A DNA stretch of 64,000 nucleotides from Congeria kusceri. Its lineage: Eukaryota > Mollusca > Bivalvia > Myida > Dreissenidae. Below are positions 12,601 through 21,783 of the stretch, in pieces. The translations under genes were made by a program, and so were the position numbers. Numbering within the stretch: position 1 is the stretch's first letter; each line of letters begins with the position of its first letter. Location: contig CM051029.1 in assembly GCA_027627225.1 (NCBI GenBank), positions 73,592,078-73,656,077 on the forward strand. The letters run 5' to 3'. The notes below the pieces were generated by a model. It saw only the letters and a program-made list of their open reading frames with translations, ran no database searches and was not told where the DNA came from.

Positions 12601-15600
12601 TGTACTTGAGTTATGGCCTTTAAAAAAAAAGTTCAAATAAGGTTTGTGCAGACAATAACTTTTTATGCAATCATTATGAAACTTTATGGAAGTGTATGGA
12701 AGTGTTTGTAGGCGTAAAAGGCATAATTGCTCTTATCGTACTTGAGTTATGCCCCGTCAGGCGACACATCCGACTTACGGAGTTCGAGTTAAGGTTAGTG
12801 GTTTACCAACAAAAACAAGTAAAGTATGAATGTTTTCTTAAAAACTAAAATCTGTATAGTCCAAAACTGTAGTTTTTCAAACGAACATTTGCGCAAGTGT
12901 TAAATGCAATAATCAGTAATGGTTAGCTCAAATTCCATTGATTTCAAGATGAAGAGAAGATGGATGAACAAGAGAGTGAGAAGGATCCTGAATCTTCCGT
13001 GGATCAACTCTCCAAACCCAGAATGCTGTCTAAGAAGGTGTCCGATCTGAAGGCAGCATTCCGCGTGCAGAGATACTGTGTACACACCCTCTGTGAACAT
13101 GATGAGGTGGGGTATAAGATTCTTCCTTATGTTTGTGGTTCCTGAATGATATTATGAGGCGTTTATTGGGAAACCCGGGCTTAATGCATGTGCATTAAGT
13201 GTCGTCCCGTAACAGCCTGCGTAGTCCACACAGGCTAATCCGGGACGACACTTTCTGTTTTTATGGTATTTTCTGTTTCAAAAAAGTCTCTTCTAAACAT
13301 AAATCCACAGTAAGAGGAAAGTGTCGTCCTGGATTAGTCTGTGCGGACTGCACAGGCTAATCCGGGACGACACTTTACGCACATGCATTAAGCGCGGATT
13401 TCCCATGACATGCTTATATGTATTCTACTTTTTCTGCAAAAGATCTGGGTTTCTTCCAATCATATATATTTTCGGTTAATTGAGATGGATATTTAGTTTT
13501 AAATTTAATATATTTTTTGGTTAAATTTAATAGAGATTTTTGGTTAAATGTATTAGATACTTTTGGTTAAATTTAGTATTGAAGACTTCCTTCCTATAAC
13601 AGTCTAATACATGGATAATTTTCAATCATCCTTCAACATTTCTGAATTTGATGCGAAAAAAGTGGCAGTAGGTTAATAAAACGGTTGGAATAAAAATACT
13701 CATGTCTTATTTAAACTATTTTAGAACATTGACATGATAAAGTTATATTGGCATTTCATTTGTAATATTCAGTCATGTTAATACATCTAAATCTTTAATG
13801 CATAAATAATCAAACAAAACTGCCACAAAGCCTGTGTCATTCAATCACTCAAATTGCCAAGCGGTTTTATGAACAAATTAATAATTTGTGTTATTGGTAG
13901 ATGTTTTAATATTGATTAGCTCTTCGTCAGTGGCTTGATTATGATTTTAACCACCATATTGTACATGTATGCATGTTTATCTGGTAGAGAACCTACCTCA
14001 TCCTATATCAAGTCAGACGAGCTATACACTTGTATCTGGTAGAGAACCTACCTCATCCTATATCAAGTCAGACGAGCTATACACTTGTATCTGGTAGAGA
14101 ACCTACCTCATCATATATCAAGATTGACGAGCTATACACTTGTATCTGGTGGAGAACCTACCTCATCATATATCAAGATTGACGAGCTATACACTTGTAT
14201 CTGGTAGAGAACCTACCTAATCCTATATCAAGTCAGACGAGCTATACACTTGTATCTGGTAGAGAACCTACCTCATCCTATATCAAGTCAGACGAGCTAT
14301 ACACTTGTATCTGGTAGAGAACCTACCTCATCCTATATCAAGTCAGACGAGCTATACACTTGTATCTGGTAGAGAACCTACCTCATCCTATATCAAGTCA
14401 GACGAGCTATACACTTGTATCTGGTAGAGAACCTACCTCATCATATATCAAGTCAGACGAGCTATACACTTGTATCTGGTAGAGAACCTACCTCATGCTA
14501 TATCAAGTCAGACGAGCTATACACTTGTATCTGGTAGAGAACCTACCTCATCCTATATCAAGTCAGACGAGCTATACACTTGCCCAGCCAGGCTTACATT
14601 TTAAGACATGTTTATTTGCACGCTATGTAGGTGATACATTGTTGTTATTTTAAACTGACGAAAAGCGTTACGAACACAGATGTTTATTTATCTAGGAGAC
14701 ATTATTTCCAATACATTTCTAAATCAGTACTCGTGCAGTACCTAAATCCGGACACTTTTGCTGGTTTTGGACGATTTCTCAGGATAATAGCATCAAACGA
14801 AAATAAAAAGTTAAACATAATAAGTTGCGTTTTTTATATTCTTAAGCTTTTCAAAATCTTAGAGGGAATTGCTATCTTAAAGTAACAGTATGGTGTGTTT
14901 ATAAAAAGTCCTGTAACACGTATCAAAATACAGCTGGAGAGTACCTAAATCCATAACACTTTAAAAAAAAAATGTTTTATCAACAACAAAAAGAATAAAA
15001 ATAAGCATTCAACTACAACTTGTTCGTCAGTAATCGTGTTTTCTTCTTTTTTTTACATTGTTATGGTGTTTACTTTAAACATTTTCTCTGTAAAGCTTTA
15101 TTTAGCGGATCTACTGTTTTGATTTCAATCCCCCGCGTGCAAATGTTTACATGTGAAAGGAAGAAAAAAACAATGGTAAGTTAATGAATTAATACTCAAT
15201 TAATTCTGTTGAAACTTGACATACGTTGATGAGACAGGTGCGTACATCAACTGATACCATAGAATAACGGGTCTTGATCGTACGAACGCATTTGTTTTCA
15301 GGTGTCCGGATTTAAGTACTGTCCGGATTTAGGTACTGCACCAGTAGTGTTATTTCGATTATTTACATATAATGTGCTTTTTTTTAAGGAATCTGTAACA
15401 AATGTTTTGGAAATCATCAATTTGCTGATCTGTGAAAAGTCCCCTTTAGGTAATCATTTCATTAATACAACAACTTTTTTCTAGGGTTGGCATGTGGCAG
15501 CTGATCCGCTACCATTGCCATCGGATTTTGGAGAAAATCTGCTGGACAAGTTCTGCCCGTTTGTATCCCGTATGATGGCGGTGATGAAGTTCAACAAGAA

Positions 15601-18600
15601 AGTCACGTTGAATTGTGTACAGCATGAACTGGGAGAAGACTATATGAAATGGCTAGAAGAGGTGAGAAGCTTTCAATACATTGTATGGTGTGCAAGATTT
15701 GTACATTTCGATCTGATTGAAAACAAAATGTTTCATCTTGAGACAATGGATATACAGTCGAAACGCAATACTACGAATAGTCACGGGAGACAAGAGTTTG
15801 CTCGTAGTATCGCATTTTGTGTAGAACATTTAGCGTTAATTTGTCAAATGTTCAGGCGATTACGTTAATTAATTCACTTAAATTAAATGCATTTGACATT
15901 AAATTTGTGTATGTATTCGCATTATAAAGCAAAAACAAAGTATAAAATCCGCAAAAAAAAATCAAATTCACAAAGACATATTGTTAATTACGAAAGTCCT
16001 TTAATAATCTCACACTGCACACCATTTAAAGTGGATTATTATACCCGTTAATAAGTAGGTCTGTCCATTGTACAAACAGACTGGCTTGGTGTCTGACTTG
16101 GCAGAGGTGTGAAATCTTCGAGGAGAGGGTACGAAAAGTCTCCGTGACAATCTGATTCGTAGTATTGCATTAACATTTCATTGCAGACGCTATGATCGGA
16201 CCGAAACATTTGTTCATAGTAATGCCTCGTTCAATTGCGAATTCGTAGTATTGCATCTTTTTGTAGTTAAATATATAAGGAAAACGGACGGAACCAGTCG
16301 CCTTATTCGTAGTATCCAGTCATTTCATAGTATAGCCATTCGCAGTATCGTGTTTCGACTGTAATCAATACTTGGATTCTTATTTAAATCCAATTATGGT
16401 AAAGCTACTGGTCCGAAACATATGTTTTTACATTATGTTTGCATGTGGGTTTTTTTTTATAGAAACTACCTTGTATTTGTTGTTAAAAATTATAATCCAT
16501 GTAACTCTGATTATATTAATAACGTGATTTGTGCTTTTTGAATTGTGTACATGGCATATCCATTAAAGACAAATGAGGCATGTCGTGGGAAAACCGGGTT
16601 TAATGCATGTGCCTGTAGTGTTGTCCCAGATCAGCCTGTGCAGCCATCACAGGCTGATCCTGGACGATACTTTCCGCTTTCGTGGTATTTTCTGTTTCAA
16701 GAAAGTCTTTTCTAAACATAAATCTACTGTAGGCGTAAAATGCAGTCCCGGATTAGCCTGTGCGGACTGCACACGCTGATCCGGGATGACATTTTAGACA
16801 CGTTCATGACGCCCGATTTTCCCACGACATGCCTGAAATTATGTATGCTCTTTGAATTTAAAATAGTCTGTTCATTTGTTTTGTTCTAAAGAATCCATCG
16901 GCATCAACCTCGGACTATCAGCAGATCTACCATGATTTTAGAAAGATGGTTATCAGTTCGGACTCCCACAAGACTATGGGAAAGCTTTCTCGGTGAGTAC
17001 TTCAATCAATATTTCATGTTTATACTATCAGTTGCGACCCCTAGGCGATGGGAAACTCGGCCAGTGGGCAGTTGCATTGTTTCTTGTAAATAATAACAGT
17101 TTCGACTTCCACTAGGCAAGGACATTTTCCTGGTGGGTAGTGCTTGTGCATGCATGTTTATACTATTTTTCTCCCACCAAACCATTATAAACAGGCCTTT
17201 TTTGTGTTCTTTTTGGGGAAAAGTACCTGGTTTCAAATTGGGAATTTTCTCAACGTAAAATTTGCCAAATTGGGAAAAGAATGTACAAATAAATCATGTT
17301 GTCAGTATTAATTTCCAGTGATTAGTTGATAAAAGTGCAATATATATCTAATTGTCATTGTGATTTTTAATGTTTTTGTTCTCACAATATTTCTTAAAGT
17401 AATTTTCTTCAAGATTGTTATAAATATCAAACCAAATTCTGTTGCGGAGGGGAATTTATTTTATCAATTGGGAAAAAAACAGCCATATTTTGCATTGTTA
17501 ACAGACCTTTTGGGTAGTTGCATTAGTGAATGTTTGTTTGTACTAAATGCCTTTTAAGAGACCATTACAACATATTCATGTTGAGGATTTGAATGTTTTG
17601 CATTAGTGTTTCTTGTTAAGGTAGCTTTTTCATATGCCCGTATCTGCATCTGTGTCCGTATACACATAAATATAATACGGACGCGCTTGTCCATGAATCC
17701 GCAATTAAACGTCGACTATTTTAGCTTTCTTCTTATTTTCAAATACTTACCATGTCTGAGTAGCTGTTAAACATGTTTAATTACGTCGACTGCAAATATT
17801 TATGCCAGAATGCAAAAACATTCACATATGGTGAATTTTAAACAATATAAATCATCCAACATTTAACTATATCTACAGTGTCAGTCATGACTCGTATAAT
17901 GACACATTGTATTACACATTTCAAGGTTACCCGTTATTGCCAAGTTATTGTACATACTTGGTGAGTTAGGGTAGTCATGCTAAGTAGATACCATGTCATC
18001 CGCATCCGCATAAGTCGCTCACTGCGTGATTTTTTTCGGACGTTTTTTGCGGATACTGAATGCGGACATATGGAACCAGTTCAACTGTTGTCAACTTGTT
18101 CGATTTTTTTGCGGATGCGGATTTGCGCAATGCGGATGTGGATACGGACATATGGGAAAGCGACCTAATGTTTTTAGTTCTGAGTCATTTTAAACAATGA
18201 AAAAAAATGTTGTGGTAGATTATTGCATTCATTATAATTGTTTGTGATAACATATTACTTAACGTTTGCTCTTAATTAGGTATTACGTCATTCCTGAACC
18301 TGCTATATAATCAGATTGCTTAAATTAAAAACATTACATAAATATGAAACATCACTCGTATATCACCAATCAGGGGCACATCTAGGCCAAATGTGAGTAT
18401 ATGAGGTGCGTCGTGGGAAAACCGGTCTTAATACATGTGCGTAAAGTGTCATCCCGGATCAGCCTGTGAAGTCCGCACAGGCTAATCCAGGACGGCACTT
18501 TCCGCCTGCAGTGGATTTATGTTTAGAAGAGACTTCCTTGAAACAGAAAATACCATAAAAGCAGAAAGTGCCATCCCGGATGAGCCTGTGCGGACTGCAC

Positions 18601-21600
18601 AGGCTGATCCGGGATGACACTTTCCGCACATACATTAAGACTAGTTTTCCCATTTTATGTGACATTTAAGTGGCATTTTTTCTGACAGCCATTAACATTT
18701 ATAAAGTAAGTTTCACTAACATTAGGTGTAATTAAATAACATAAGGTAGAATAAGACATCAAACATAGAATGGACATAACATGTTCCCATAAAGTTGTGC
18801 ATTTTATAGTATTTATGTATACTGGTTGTATTCTGTCGATACTTATGGTACAATTTGCTTTTTTCCATAACTTGTTTGTAAAACCTTATTGATTCATTAA
18901 TCATGTTTACTGTATTCAAAACTGTGTTCATGCGCGCATGGACACGGTTTCTATTTTATTGTGAAAATTTTGTAAATGCAAACAAGTGTTCACTTTTGTG
19001 GCAAAATCAATTTTACTGATGCATGCAGGTGTCTATTGCACTAATTACTCTGCGAAAATTGAAAAGTACAAACGGTTAACTGCATATAAAACATTTGCAT
19101 AATAATGTTGTTTATTCTATGTTTGACGTCTTATTTTAACTTCACATAATAGTGTGTTCTACATACTCCTTTTAATCCAATATTGTATATATATTATGCC
19201 TAATTCCATTAAGTTCTTTGTTTTTATTGAATTGTTTTAATTTTTATTACTTTCGTCTTCCACATTATTGTTTTGATTTATACACACGTTCATAGAAAAT
19301 AAAAATGTTACCCTACGCCCCTGCCGATAATCTATACCATTTGAATGTGATTGGTGGGCCCGGCTAGCTCATTTGGTAGAGCGCTAGACTGTCAGTCTGG
19401 GGATCATGAGTTCGAACCCCAGCCTGGCCACATTACTTGTGTGGGGATTGGTCATGAAATTATTTCTACGGCCATTCTCCCCCTACCTCTGATTCAAGTA
19501 GGGCAGTTGTCAGTTACTGGCATAAGTATGTGCACTTAGTACTGGTAAACCGCTTAGGTCGGCAAAAATTGCCCAGGAAAAGTTTGAGTAGATTAACTGA
19601 CCGCCGTGATATGACTTAAATACTGTTAAACAACGGCGAAAATGAAAAAAAAAATACAAACAAATGTTATTGGCTATGTGCAGGTGCCGCCTGGCCAATG
19701 GCAAGACAATCTGGCTGTGTGAGAAGCACCAGAGCTCCATGAAGGTGACAGTACTCAGCTCCGAGGAAGCCGAGAGCGGGGGCTCCGAGAAAGTCGGGAA
19801 CGACGACATGACTATGATCAACGGGCTCCGGACCGGCTTCGCTAACACCGACCTGCCTGGGACCACAGGATTTGCCTCCAATATGGCCAAGAAGGACCCT
19901 GGTGGGTGGCAATGTAGTGGAATCAATATTGGTTCAAAGTGTTTGTTAAGTCCTTGTTTTTCGGGGGAATTTGTTTTACATTGTCCAATGCATCTAATGA
20001 ATTCAGTGACTTTGGATGTACTTTGTGACTATGTACTATTGATTAAATCACTCATTAAAAACATTATAATTGTATCATTGCTGGATATTTCAGAATTAAT
20101 GCGTTCAAGTAATAAATATTTTCAATGATTTTTTTAAGTATACTTTTATGTTATGTGATTTTCAGATTATAAAAAACATCACCATATATTTGAATCAAAC
20201 TTATATGCTATATTGTAAAGTTTAAGATGAATCTAATTGAAATTATTAACCCATTTTTAGTCCATTTATAATCCATTTATTAATCATGTCATAAAATACT
20301 TTGAACCTAATACCAGAGACTCTCTATGTGCATTATATTGAGTGATTTTGTCTTCCAGGAAAACTGCTGGACGAAAAATACCAGTCGAACATAACAAGAA
20401 TACTCCCAAGTGATGTAAAACCTGAACAAAGTAGACAGGTATGTTTAACTAGTGTGAAGTATAAAAATATGTGTAAATTATGCTTAAAATGTTTTTGACC
20501 AGCACTCAATATAATATTGACTTAAGATCAAATTTAACATGTAAATTTTCAGAATTTATTTTCAAATTATGCTATAAAAAATTACTGCGACAGTTCTGTA
20601 TGACAAAATGAAAACACTGAATACTAATTGTACTTCACTGGAAACATCCATAAACTTCAGAGGAATTTGGGATTTTACAATTGATTTGTTATTATCAAAA
20701 TCTTTGGTCAGGCACGCAGTTCTCTAACCTTAAAAAAACACTTTTTAAACCAAATTGGAATACTACTGTAGTAACATTCATCCGTTTCAGAAAGGTTTCT
20801 TTTATCCATATTCCTTTTCAGCACAACATATGAGGCACGTCGTGAGAAAACTGGGATAATGCATGTGCGTCACGTGTCGTCCCAGATTAGCCTGTGCAGT
20901 CAGCACGGGCTAACCCAGGACGCCACTTTCTGCCTACAGTGGATTTATGTTTGGAAGAGACTTCCTTGAAACAGAAAATACCATAAAAGCGGAAAGTGCT
21001 GAAAGGCTAATCCGGGACGACACTTGACGCACATGCATTAAGCCCGGTTTTCCCACAACACGCTTCATATCATTTATTTTCCTAGTGGATGACAACTGTG
21101 GACATGCATTTTGTCACCAACACAACCAAGCACATGAACCAAATCAATTTTATTGAACAAATATTATTATTATATATATAACCATTGAGAGGCAATAGAC
21201 TCGTGTATGTGAGAACACAAGTTCAAATATATGTTTCAATGTTTTTCAGGATGTTGAAATTGGCAAAGAAAAAGTTGTGAGAGTAGCAGAAACAGAAAAT
21301 GAATTGCCCAAAACAGTGTCTACTAAACGTAGTAAGGGTAGAGATGTTGTGGAGAAACGTGTGACAGAAAAAGCTGCTTTGTCTTCAACTGAAACAACAG
21401 AGATAATCAAAGCAGAAAGAAATGAAAGCATGGAAAAAGAGGTAAACAGAGCCGAAGATCTGCCTAGTGTACACAAAGAACAGAGACATGAGCGCAAGAA
21501 AGTTAAGGCAGAGAACGTTCAGAATGTTTTGGAACTTCCTTCAAATGTTGGAATTGAGAGCAACGCTGGTTCCAATGAGGCTCCTGTCTCAGGAAGGGAC

Positions 21601-21783
21601 ATTGGTCCCAGGCCTGGCCAGTCCGAGCTAGGAACCAGGAGCAAGACTTTCTTTGAAAAGGAAACTAAGAAAGAGGTGCATGACATCAAGGCTTCATCAA
21701 CGCAGGTCAGGCCAAGGTTAGAGAGGTCCAAGACACAGGTTCCAACAGAGAAACCTAAAAGCAAGGCCTGTAGTGTCATGTAA
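565..21783 (+). CDS. Tandem TIR-domain protein with CaaX-type C terminus, 5'-partial gene of 14 visible exons
   Basis: Fourteen exons with GT-AG introns join with matching phases into 2,436 nt: 811 residues plus stop. The first exon opens mid-codon, so the N terminus lies upstream of the window. Residues are numbered from the first whole codon (567). TIR1 spans about 31-140 (FMSYC, GYKCWFP, FLIFISVEY, GENWDW). TIR2 spans about 180-325 (FFSYTW, GIKCWIDVERVG, SDEYADSPTCRTEF, GRGCKW). TIR2 keeps a glutamate (E267) in the CxxE position; TIR1 has Leu106 there. Residues 350-610 look conserved (CEHDEGWHV, LANGKTIWLCEKHQ) but I cannot name the domain. Residues 635-811 are Lys/Glu-rich, probably disordered, and end CSVM. 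TIR domains signal by self-association or cleave NAD+ (family knowledge). A membrane-attached immune or cell-death adaptor is inference. A Roc-COR or repeat region could precede it outside the window. Confidence 0.85.
678..1060 (-). mobile_element. SINE (family B) with triplicated 3' segment
   Basis: The head lies at about 1060-975 (minus). The 3' segment containing aacctatttatttaagctca repeats with a 93-base period at 678, 771 and 864. Copies at 6876 and 8608 carry this segment once. Confidence 0.65.
1061..2440 (+). other. Intron 1 of the TIR gene, left part
   Basis: No exon is seen. Two related segments, about 1735-1860 and 2265-2400, share catctcctg/cttg...gatggcca..tgggacagaatcc and end in CA-rich runs, so they are probably copies of one dispersed repeat. 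Confidence 0.4.
2443..3538 (+). repeat. 39-bp minisatellite, about 28 copies
   Basis: The unit, beginning catgtatacagtgatactat, is 39 bases and nearly identical throughout. Variants (tttatg for tttctg, gataatatg for gatactatg) form a repeated multi-unit pattern near 2940-3180, so local duplications occurred. As 39 is divisible by three and the unit lacks stops in some frames, long artificial ORFs appear on both strands. It lies in intron 1; I do not regard it as coding. Confidence 0.95.
3741..3843 (+). CDS. TIR gene, exon 2: start of TIR1
   Basis: The acceptor is gttttcag and the donor gtgaat. The frame gives DIFMSYCVKNA, the first beta strand and box of a TIR domain, through TGYK; the next codon (Cys) is split with exon 3 (phase 2). 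The preceding intron holds the 39-bp minisatellite. Confidence 0.85.
4015..4080 (-). repeat. tRNA-like fragment
   Basis: The minus strand reads ggagtggacgagtggttaag, then a box B-like gatttcaaaccc. Probably a SINE head or tRNA pseudogene; mismatched stems argue against a working tRNA. Confidence 0.4.
4430..4690. mobile_element. Palindromic MITE, copy 1
   Basis: Inverted ends (aaaaccgggcttaat / attaagcccggtttt) and two internal cctgtgc...gcacagg stem-loops; about 260 bp. Four more copies lie in later introns of the TIR gene. Confidence 0.8.
4850..5409. repeat. Dispersed element reaching the exon 3 splice acceptor
   Basis: It has an internal repeat (acttcaaaac.acataagttat, twice) and a terminal block gtcgagcgcgctgtc...gacagctcttgt. 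The end also occurs at about 46797-46826, and a longer inverted copy at 54213-54560. Exon 3 starts 18 bases after its end. Confidence 0.65.
5428..5656 (+). CDS. TIR gene, exon 3: body of TIR1
   Basis: The acceptor is tttacacacag and the donor gtatga. It encodes CWFPKPNEKTSTEEMARAI, then AVFLIFISVEYVRDVDCVML and the GENWDWQKGPVGMM end of the domain. The CxxE-type position reads CVML, so the glutamate is replaced by Leu. A dispersed repeat ends only 18 bases before the exon. Confidence 0.88.
5926..6095 (+). repeat. Diverged tandem copies of the exon 4 acceptor edge
   Basis: Blocks starting gtgt(t)tgtgaacatgacattg recur at about 5930, 5987 and 6043, before the true exon start at 6096 (gtgtttgtgaacatgatc). 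Spacing is 53-57 bases. The copy at 6043 follows aaaacag, a usable-looking acceptor. Confidence 0.7.
6096..6268 (+). CDS. TIR gene, exon 4: linker and start of TIR2
   Basis: The acceptor is aatttgacag and the donor gtgagt. It encodes a linker (VFVNMINSKCNVYKIKFEEL), then TCFFSYTWVNSQ, the opening of TIR2. The exon ends two bases into an Arg codon. Both edges are copied into neighbouring tandem repeats: about three diverged copies upstream and about ten downstream. Confidence 0.85.
6225..6870 (+). repeat. 57-bp minisatellite made from the exon 4 donor edge
   Basis: About 11 units of 57 bases. Each holds the last 40 bases of exon 4 (cctgggtgaactcccagact...ggcactcg) and the first 17 of the intron (gtgagtagaatgtcatg), so gtgagt-type donors recur. 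In the exon frame the intron part gives CGG TGA, a stop right after the real exon end. Confidence 0.9.
6876..7078 (-). mobile_element. SINE (family B), near-complete copy
   Basis: Minus strand: ggtcgcggtggcgtagtgga, a box B gggttcgatccccac, and the tail with ctaaggctttcgatgcaatc. Abuts the minisatellite. Confidence 0.75.
7434..7536 (+). CDS. TIR gene, exon 5: TIR2 middle
   Basis: The acceptor is cgtttgcag and the donor gtgaat. It reads KIEGALGYGDPRYIKKYLED and then QGIKCWIDVERVGQ. The GIKCW motif matches GYKCW of TIR1, supporting an internal domain duplication. Phase 2 in, phase 0 out. Confidence 0.88.
7740..8210. repeat. Dispersed element with two internal units
   Basis: It begins tttttatgcccatggcatc, has two units of about 160 bases (ttaccgtttcgtctagcacc...gaccttgac) and ends gggggcatgtgcgtttatca. 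The same units are at 48062-48760. It splits an older repeat (7640-7735 and 8205-8275). Confidence 0.6.
8347..8529 (+). CDS. TIR gene, exon 6: TIR2 core with CxxE glutamate
   Basis: The acceptor is aattatttttag and the donor gtgagc; 61 whole codons. It contains GLFDDIAEGLLNAKVVVVC, SDEYADSPTCRTEFRYA and IILAVVGRGCKWRSTE. The glutamate of TCRTEF (residue 267) lies where TIR NADases carry the catalytic residue. Confidence 0.9.
8608..8808 (-). mobile_element. SINE (family B), second near-complete copy
   Basis: Closely matches the 6876-7078 copy over its length, including box B and the tail. Both lie within 2.4 kb in one gene. Confidence 0.75.
8885..9360 (+). repeat. GTA/GTT trinucleotide-rich microsatellite
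   Basis: Runs of gtagtagttgttgttgtatt decay outward. The Thr-rich and Val-rich ORFs here are by-products. Confidence 0.9.
9355..9970. repeat. Dispersed repeat with (GGAT)n and diverged internal units
   Basis: It opens with ctccccccacgaagtagata, then (ggat)n at 9417-9462, then three or four diverged units of about 190 bases (ccctggtcggattttgac...ctagttgtgcatat). Confidence 0.6.
10532..10699 (+). CDS. TIR gene, exon 7: end of TIR2 and coiled linker
   Basis: The acceptor is catgtttcag and the donor gtaagt; 56 whole codons. VGVLSLKYPLVSFQ closes TIR2. A helical, Lys/Gln/Glu-rich stretch follows (residues about 312-350). Confidence 0.82.
10802..11603. mobile_element. ITR element, about 800 bp, in intron 7
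   Basis: The ends are inverted (ggctcgaatttattt / aaattcaagcc), with subterminal gcgag/ctcgc-rich sequence on both sides. Short ORFs inside match nothing I recognise. A smaller relative is at 29062-29451. hAT-like ends are possible. Confidence 0.6.
12132..12249 (+). CDS. TIR gene, exon 8
   Basis: The acceptor is ggtcatag and the donor gttaga. It encodes ELFELAQRKLLRQLAFYAEH and DIGTYPRLFMIDFMKSKQ, likely helical. It ends with one base of an Asp codon (phase 1) completed by exon 9. Confidence 0.8.
12407..12767. mobile_element. ITR element, 361 bp
   Basis: The ends gtgtcgcctgaaaaggcgac and gtcaggcgacac are inverted. Between them are two diverged copies of a tttgtgcagacaataac unit. Confidence 0.6.
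12949..13106 (+). CDS. TIR gene, exon 9 with HTLCEHDE
   Basis: The acceptor is tgatttcaag and the donor gtgggg. An acidic start (EEKMDEQESEKDPESS) leads to KKVSDLKAAFRVQRYCVHTL and CEHDE, which joins GWHVAAD of exon 10. A palindromic MITE lies about 50 bases after the donor. Confidence 0.8.
13155..13414. mobile_element. Palindromic MITE, copy 2
   Basis: Same ends and internal stem-loops as the 4430 copy. It starts about 50 bases after the exon 9 donor. Confidence 0.8.
13978..14582 (+). repeat. 55-bp minisatellite, 11 copies
   Basis: The unit tatctggtagagaacctacc...ctatacacttg is 55 bases, with small variants (agattg for agtcag) in adjacent units. In intron 9. Confidence 0.95.
14733..15341. 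mobile_element. ITR element, about 610 bp
   Basis: The left end gtgcagtacctaaatccgga matches the inverted right end; the right end carries a second nearby copy of the motif. No ORF of note. Confidence 0.65.
15485..15661 (+). CDS. TIR gene, exon 10
   Basis: The acceptor is ctttttttctag and the donor gtgaga; 59 whole codons. It encodes GWHVAADPLPLPSDFGENLL and CPFVSRMMAVMKFN, then ELGEDYMKWLEE. An ITR element begins about 90 bases downstream. Confidence 0.85.
15752..16365. mobile_element. ITR element, about 615 bp
   Basis: Left atacagtcgaaacgcaatac is inverted at the right end (cgtgtttcgactgtaat). The inside repeats attcgtagtat-type motifs in both orientations. Confidence 0.65.
16575..16834. 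mobile_element. Palindromic MITE, copy 3
   Basis: Same family as the 4430 copy, with ends gcatgtcgtgggaaaaccgg and cccacgacatgc. It ends about 57 bases before exon 11. Confidence 0.8.
16892..16992 (+). CDS. TIR gene, exon 11
   Basis: The acceptor is gttctaaag and the donor gtgagt. It encodes SDYQQIYHDFRKMVI and DSHKTMGKLS and ends two bases into an Arg codon (phase 2). A palindromic MITE ends about 57 bases upstream. Confidence 0.82.
17619..18168. mobile_element. ITR element, 550 bp
   Basis: Left aggtagctttttcatatgcc and right catatgggaaagcgacct are inverted. Subterminal runs of gcggat/atccgc repeats occur on both sides. Confidence 0.65.
18403..18660. mobile_element. Palindromic MITE, copy 4
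   Basis: Same family as the 4430 copy; the right end is eroded (actagttttccca). Confidence 0.8.
19355..19650 (+). mobile_element. SINE (family A), complete copy
   Basis: A tRNA-like head (agctcatttggtagagcgct...gagttcgaacccc) is followed by a 200-base body shared with 56394-56670. The body, and acceptor-stem mismatches, argue against a functional tRNA gene. It sits directly before exon 12. Confidence 0.8.
19684..19901 (+). CDS. TIR gene, exon 12 with WLCEKHQ motif
   Basis: The acceptor is tatgtgcag and the donor gtgggt. It encodes CRLANGKTIWLCEKHQ, a Ser/Glu-rich spacer and GFASNMAKKDP. It leaves a single g (phase 1), which fits exon 13 and also the separate terminal exon at 26161. A SINE ends about 30 bases before the exon. 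Confidence 0.85.
20359..20438 (+). CDS. TIR gene, exon 13
   Basis: The acceptor is gtcttccag and the donor gtatgt. It encodes GKLLDEKYQSNITRILPSD and VKPEQSRQ, with phase 1 in and phase 0 out. Confidence 0.75.
20832..21066. mobile_element. Palindromic MITE, copy 5, internally deleted
   Basis: Same ends as the other copies, but one cctgtgc stem-loop near 21000 is missing, which shortens it by about 25 bases. Confidence 0.8.
21250..21783 (+). CDS. TIR gene, last exon: charged tail ending in CSVM
   Basis: The acceptor is tgtttttcag. The exon adds 177 residues and a TAA stop. The sequence is rich in Lys, Glu, Ser and Thr with no predicted hydrophobic segment, so probably disordered. The end KPKSKACSVM matches a CaaX box (Cys, two small or aliphatic residues, Met), which is usually farnesylated, and basic residues precede it. 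The +1 frame stays open past the stop to 22003 and also looks charged, so an ancestral frameshift cannot be excluded. Confidence 0.82.
   Translation, partial: DVEIGKEKVVRVAETENELPKTVSTKRSKGRDVVEKRVTEKAALSSTETTEIIKAERNESMEKEVNRAEDLPSVHKEQRHERKKVKAENVQNVLELPSNVGIESNAGSNEAPVSGRDIGPRPGQSELGTRSKTFFEKETKKEVHDIKASSTQVRPRLERSKTQVPTEKPKSKACSVM

Noticed and set aside
13978..14582. Regular repeats considered as a CRISPR array
   Set aside because: Units are contiguous with no unique spacers, and the setting is a eukaryotic intron.
19355..19430. Functional tRNA gene
   Set aside because: The tRNA-like head continues into a SINE body shared with 56394-56670, and the acceptor stem is mismatched.
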